NCBI RefSeq assembly: GCF_017916515.1
Contig: NZ_JAFMTA010000001.1
Coordinates: 2,531,127-2,595,126, forward strand
Origin: Naasia sp. SYSU D00948
GTDB lineage: Bacteria > Actinomycetota > Actinomycetes > Actinomycetales > Microbacteriaceae
DNA length: 64,000 bases
Direction of reading: 5' to 3'
The notes under the pieces: model-generated
What the model was told of the DNA's origin: nothing
Seen by the model: only the letters and a program-made list of their open reading frames with translations
The model's database searches: none
Part shown: positions 61,912 through 64,000 of the stretch, one piece after another
Layout: each line of letters begins with the position of its first letter
How positions within the stretch are numbered: the stretch's first letter is position 1
Translations under genes and position numbers: made by a program

Positions 61912-63036
61912 TCAGGCGGTGGCCGCCGGCTCGGTGCCGTCGGAGCGCTCGGAGAAGATCATCTGATCCATGCGCGAGGCGATCGCGTCCCAGTCGTTGC
62001 GCTGCAGGATCCGCCGCACGCGCTCGCTGGCGACCGTGCCGGCACGGCCCCGGAGCCGGTCGAAGGCGGCCGCGAACCCCGCGGCGTCGTCCTGCAGGTC
62101 CACGACCCCGGGGAAGTCGGCGACGACGTCCGGAACGCGGGTGGAGACGACGGGCAGGCCGGACGCCAGGTACTCGAGCGTCTTCGTCGGGCTGATCGAC
62201 TTCGTCGCCTCGTTGAGCGCGAAGGGCATGATCGCCACGTCGAAGCTCGCCATGTGACGCGGCAGCTCCGCATAGGGCGCCATCCCCAGGTAGGAGATGT
62301 TGGGGGCCTGAGGGAGGTCCGCCGGATCGATCTTCGCGACCGGACCGACCATCCTGATGTCCCAGTCGGGCGCCGCCTCGGCCACCTGGCCGAGGAGGTC
62401 GATGTCGAGGCGCTCGTCGAGGACCCCGACGAAGCCCGCCACCGGCCGTGCGTTGCGCGCCCTGTGGTGGGAGGCGACGGCGTAGTCCGCGATCGAGACG
62501 CCGCTCGGCACGAGGATCGCGTCCGTGCGGCCCTGCCGCACGACCGACCGGTGCAGCGAGCGGCCGCCGGCGAAGACGACGTCCGCCCTGCGCAGGGCCT
62601 GCCGCTGGCGGACGACGAGCTCCGGTGCTGCGCCCTTGAAGGCGGCGAGGTCGTCCATCACGTCGTAGACGAGGGTGGTCGGCTCGAGGGCGAGCGCTGC
62701 CTCGAGGGCGAGCGGGGTGTAGATCCAGACCACGCGCTCGCAGGCGCGCGGGCCGATCAGCTCGGGGAGCTGCTCGATGTAGTCGGGGATGACCTCGTCG
62801 GCGAAGCCGACGTGGTGGCCGGGGTCGGGGATCTCGAGCCAGGCGCGTGTGAGTCCGTCGACCTCTTCCGACACGAGCCGGTTCTGCTGCACCTCATGAT
62901 CTCGAGGCGTCATCGGCTCCTCCACGAACCAGGTTCGTCGACCGGCAGCGGTGCTCAGCCGCGAGACGAGCTGCTGCGGACGCTGCCAGACCCAGTCCCA
63001 GCGGAGGTGGGAGAGGACGATCAGTTCACTGCGCAT
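61912..63036 (-). CDS. Glycosyltransferase (GT4-like)
   Basis: 374 aa with a GT-B fold. The N-terminal half contains LSHLRWDWVWQRPQQLVSRL, a pattern of GT4-like enzymes. The C-terminal half carries VAGFVGVLDERLDIDLL, the acceptor/donor region FDVAIMPFALNEATKSISPTKTLEYLASGLPVVST with the E-x7-E-like element, and VVDLQDDAAGF. Donor and acceptor are unknown. ATG 63036 overlaps the end of the upstream glycoside hydrolase by 11 bp, so the two are coupled and may build or remodel one surface glycan. Confidence 0.85.
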   Translation of the reverse strand: MRSELIVLSHLRWDWVWQRPQQLVSRLSTAAGRRTWFVEEPMTPRDHEVQQNRLVSEEVDGLTRAWLEIPDPGHHVGFADEVIPDYIEQLPELIGPRACERVVWIYTPLALEAALALEPTTLVYDVMDDLAAFKGAAPELVVRQRQALRRADVVFAGGRSLHRSVVRQGRTDAILVPSGVSIADYAVASHHRARNARPVAGFVGVLDERLDIDLLGQVAEAAPDWDIRMVGPVAKIDPADLPQAPNISYLGMAPYAELPRHMASFDVAIMPFALNEATKSISPTKTLEYLASGLPVVSTRVPDVVADFPGVVDLQDDAAGFAAAFDRLRGRAGTVASERVRRILQRNDWDAIASRMDQMIFSERSDGTEPAATA

Positions 63037-64000
63037 CGACGATCCTCAATTCCATGGTTGTCGTGATTCGAGGGAGGTTGCGGGCGCGGGGCTCCTCCGG
63101 AGGAGGGCTCCACTCCCAGTGGGAGGTCTGCGGCAGGTAGCCGCGGAACCAGGTCGCCACGGGCTCGGCGAGCTCGAAGGCGGGCAGGTCCACCGCCGGC
63201 ACCCCGGCGGCGGCTGCGGCGTACGACGTGGTCATGACCGACGCGCGGCGGTCGAGCTCCTCGTCGAGCCAGTACACCCCGACCGGATCGATGTGCCCCT
63301 CGCAGCGGAAGAGCAGCGAGTTCCAGTCGGTGGAGTCGATGAAGGGGAACCAGCACAGGCCGTCGATCGGGATGCCGCGGTCCCGAGCGATCTCGCACTG
63401 CTCCAGCACGTACTTGAGCCACGTCGCGCGATCGAAGGTGTGGCCCCGGATGTTCGTCTCGGTGACCAGGCACGGCAGCCCGTAGCGCTCCCAGTACTCC
63501 TGGATCAGGTCGGCGAACGGCGTGGGGTCGGGGTTCGTGGTCGTGCCGCCCTCGATGCTGAAGGTCCACTGGTTGTGGGCGTAGTAGTCGAGACCGAGGA
63601 CGTCGACGGAGCCGCCCTCGATGCCGAGGAGCCGCTCGCCGCCGGACTCGTGGAGCAGCCTCCCGAACGGGCCCTCCGTGTCGTAGGGCCGACCCAGGAA
63701 GGCGTCGAGGACCGCGAACCGCCGCTCGTTGGCGAGGTCGGCGTAGGACTGGCCCGACGCGTCCGTGCCGATATGGCGCTCACAGGAGTCGTTCCACACG
63801 TGCCGGGCGGACGGCAGCAGCTCCCGGTAGAGCCGGCTCGCCTCCGCGACGGGCGGGAGGACGTTCACCAGCAGGTCGACGAAGCTCTCGAGGCCGGATC
63901 GGTACGGCGGCCAGATCGCCTCGTGCCCGCAGAGGAAGAGGGTGGCGAACGGCTCGTTGAAGAGCGTGTACTCCTCGACCCAGGGATACCTGCGGGCGAA
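63026..64000 (-). CDS. Clan GH-A glycoside hydrolase, start outside the window
   Basis: The last 324 residues are visible; the 5' end lies beyond 64000. The barrel shows WVEEYTLFNEPFATLF with the Asn-Glu-Pro acid/base near the cut edge, and LPCLVTETNIRGHTF with the probable nucleophile Glu. Other landmarks are LGLDYYAHNQW, WFPFIDSTDWNSLLF and VYWLDEEL. This matches beta-glucosidase-like GH1/GH5-type enzymes of clan A; the exact family cannot be fixed from the fragment. It is coupled to the glycosyltransferase downstream. Confidence 0.75.
   Translation of the reverse strand, partial: FARRYPWVEEYTLFNEPFATLFLCGHEAIWPPYRSGLESFVDLLVNVLPPVAEASRLYRELLPSARHVWNDSCERHIGTDASGQSYADLANERRFAVLDAFLGRPYDTEGPFGRLLHESGGERLLGIEGGSVDVLGLDYYAHNQWTFSIEGGTTTNPDPTPFADLIQEYWERYGLPCLVTETNIRGHTFDRATWLKYVLEQCEIARDRGIPIDGLCWFPFIDSTDWNSLLFRCEGHIDPVGVYWLDEELDRRASVMTTSYAAAAAGVPAVDLPAFELAEPVATWFRGYLPQTSHWEWSPPPEEPRARNLPRITTTMELRIVDAQ

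Overview
The window is a chromosomal segment from a very GC-rich Gram-positive actinobacterium, most probably a member of the Microbacteriaceae. The evidence is the strong G/C third-position bias, frequent GTG starts with GGAGG-type ribosome sites, actinobacterial gene pairs (glnA2-glnE, an SigA with a long acidic N-terminus, DUF222/HNH and DUF4191 proteins) and GlnR-type nitrogen operators. The genus cannot be fixed from the sequence. No rRNA, tRNA, CRISPR array, transposase or integrase was recognised.

Layout. 1-5.9 kb: nadE (cut by the left edge), glnA2 and glnE. 6-8.3 kb: a choline-sulfatase-like gene and a frameshifted acetyltransferase. 8.4-19.8 kb: a complete nitrate assimilation locus. 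Its leftward arm is nirB, a uroporphyrinogen-III methyltransferase and a HemD-DNA-binding fusion; its rightward arm is a NirD-CbiX fusion, narK, nasC and nasB. 20-24.4 kb: small exported proteins, glnA1 and conserved membrane proteins. 24.5-31.4 kb: a pseudokinase-like protein, sucB, lpdA, pepA and a PAC2 protein. 31.5-38.6 kb: an SDR, an MFS transporter, sigA, a murT/gatD-like pair and hsp20. 38.7-45.6 kb: a Mut7-C protein, an AraC regulator, malQ, a NYN/OST-HTH protein and secreted proteins. 45.8-49.4 kb: a three-gene operon of unknown function with visibly lower GC. 49.5-60.3 kb: an acyl-CoA synthetase with a GNAT, an epimerase, DUF2243, HNH endonuclease, fdhD, a YdeP-like molybdoenzyme and small proteins. 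60.4-64 kb: an amino acid permease and a glycosyltransferase/glycoside hydrolase pair cut by the right edge.

How the genes work together. Nitrogen assimilation is the main theme. NarK imports nitrate, NasC/NasB reduce it to nitrite, NirB/NirD reduce nitrite to ammonium, and the SUMT, HemD and CbiX modules supply siroheme. GlnA1 and GlnA2 fix ammonium and GlnE modifies glutamine synthetase. Three promoters (nirB, nirD, glnA1) share one architecture: 5-bp GlnR half-sites repeated every 11 bp, with the last GAAAC exactly 10 bp before a TAG(C/G)GT -10 element.

Most notable observations: (i) the GatD-like partner of MurT has glycine where the catalytic cysteine should be and this MurT has no zinc-ribbon cysteines, suggesting a changed reaction at D-Glu of peptidoglycan; (ii) the shared GlnR promoter geometry; (iii) two families of intergenic palindromes whose copies differ by compensatory substitutions, one of which brackets the 15-kb nitrate block between the convergent glnE and glnA1; (iv) the uncharacterised three-gene operon at 45.8-49.4 kb.
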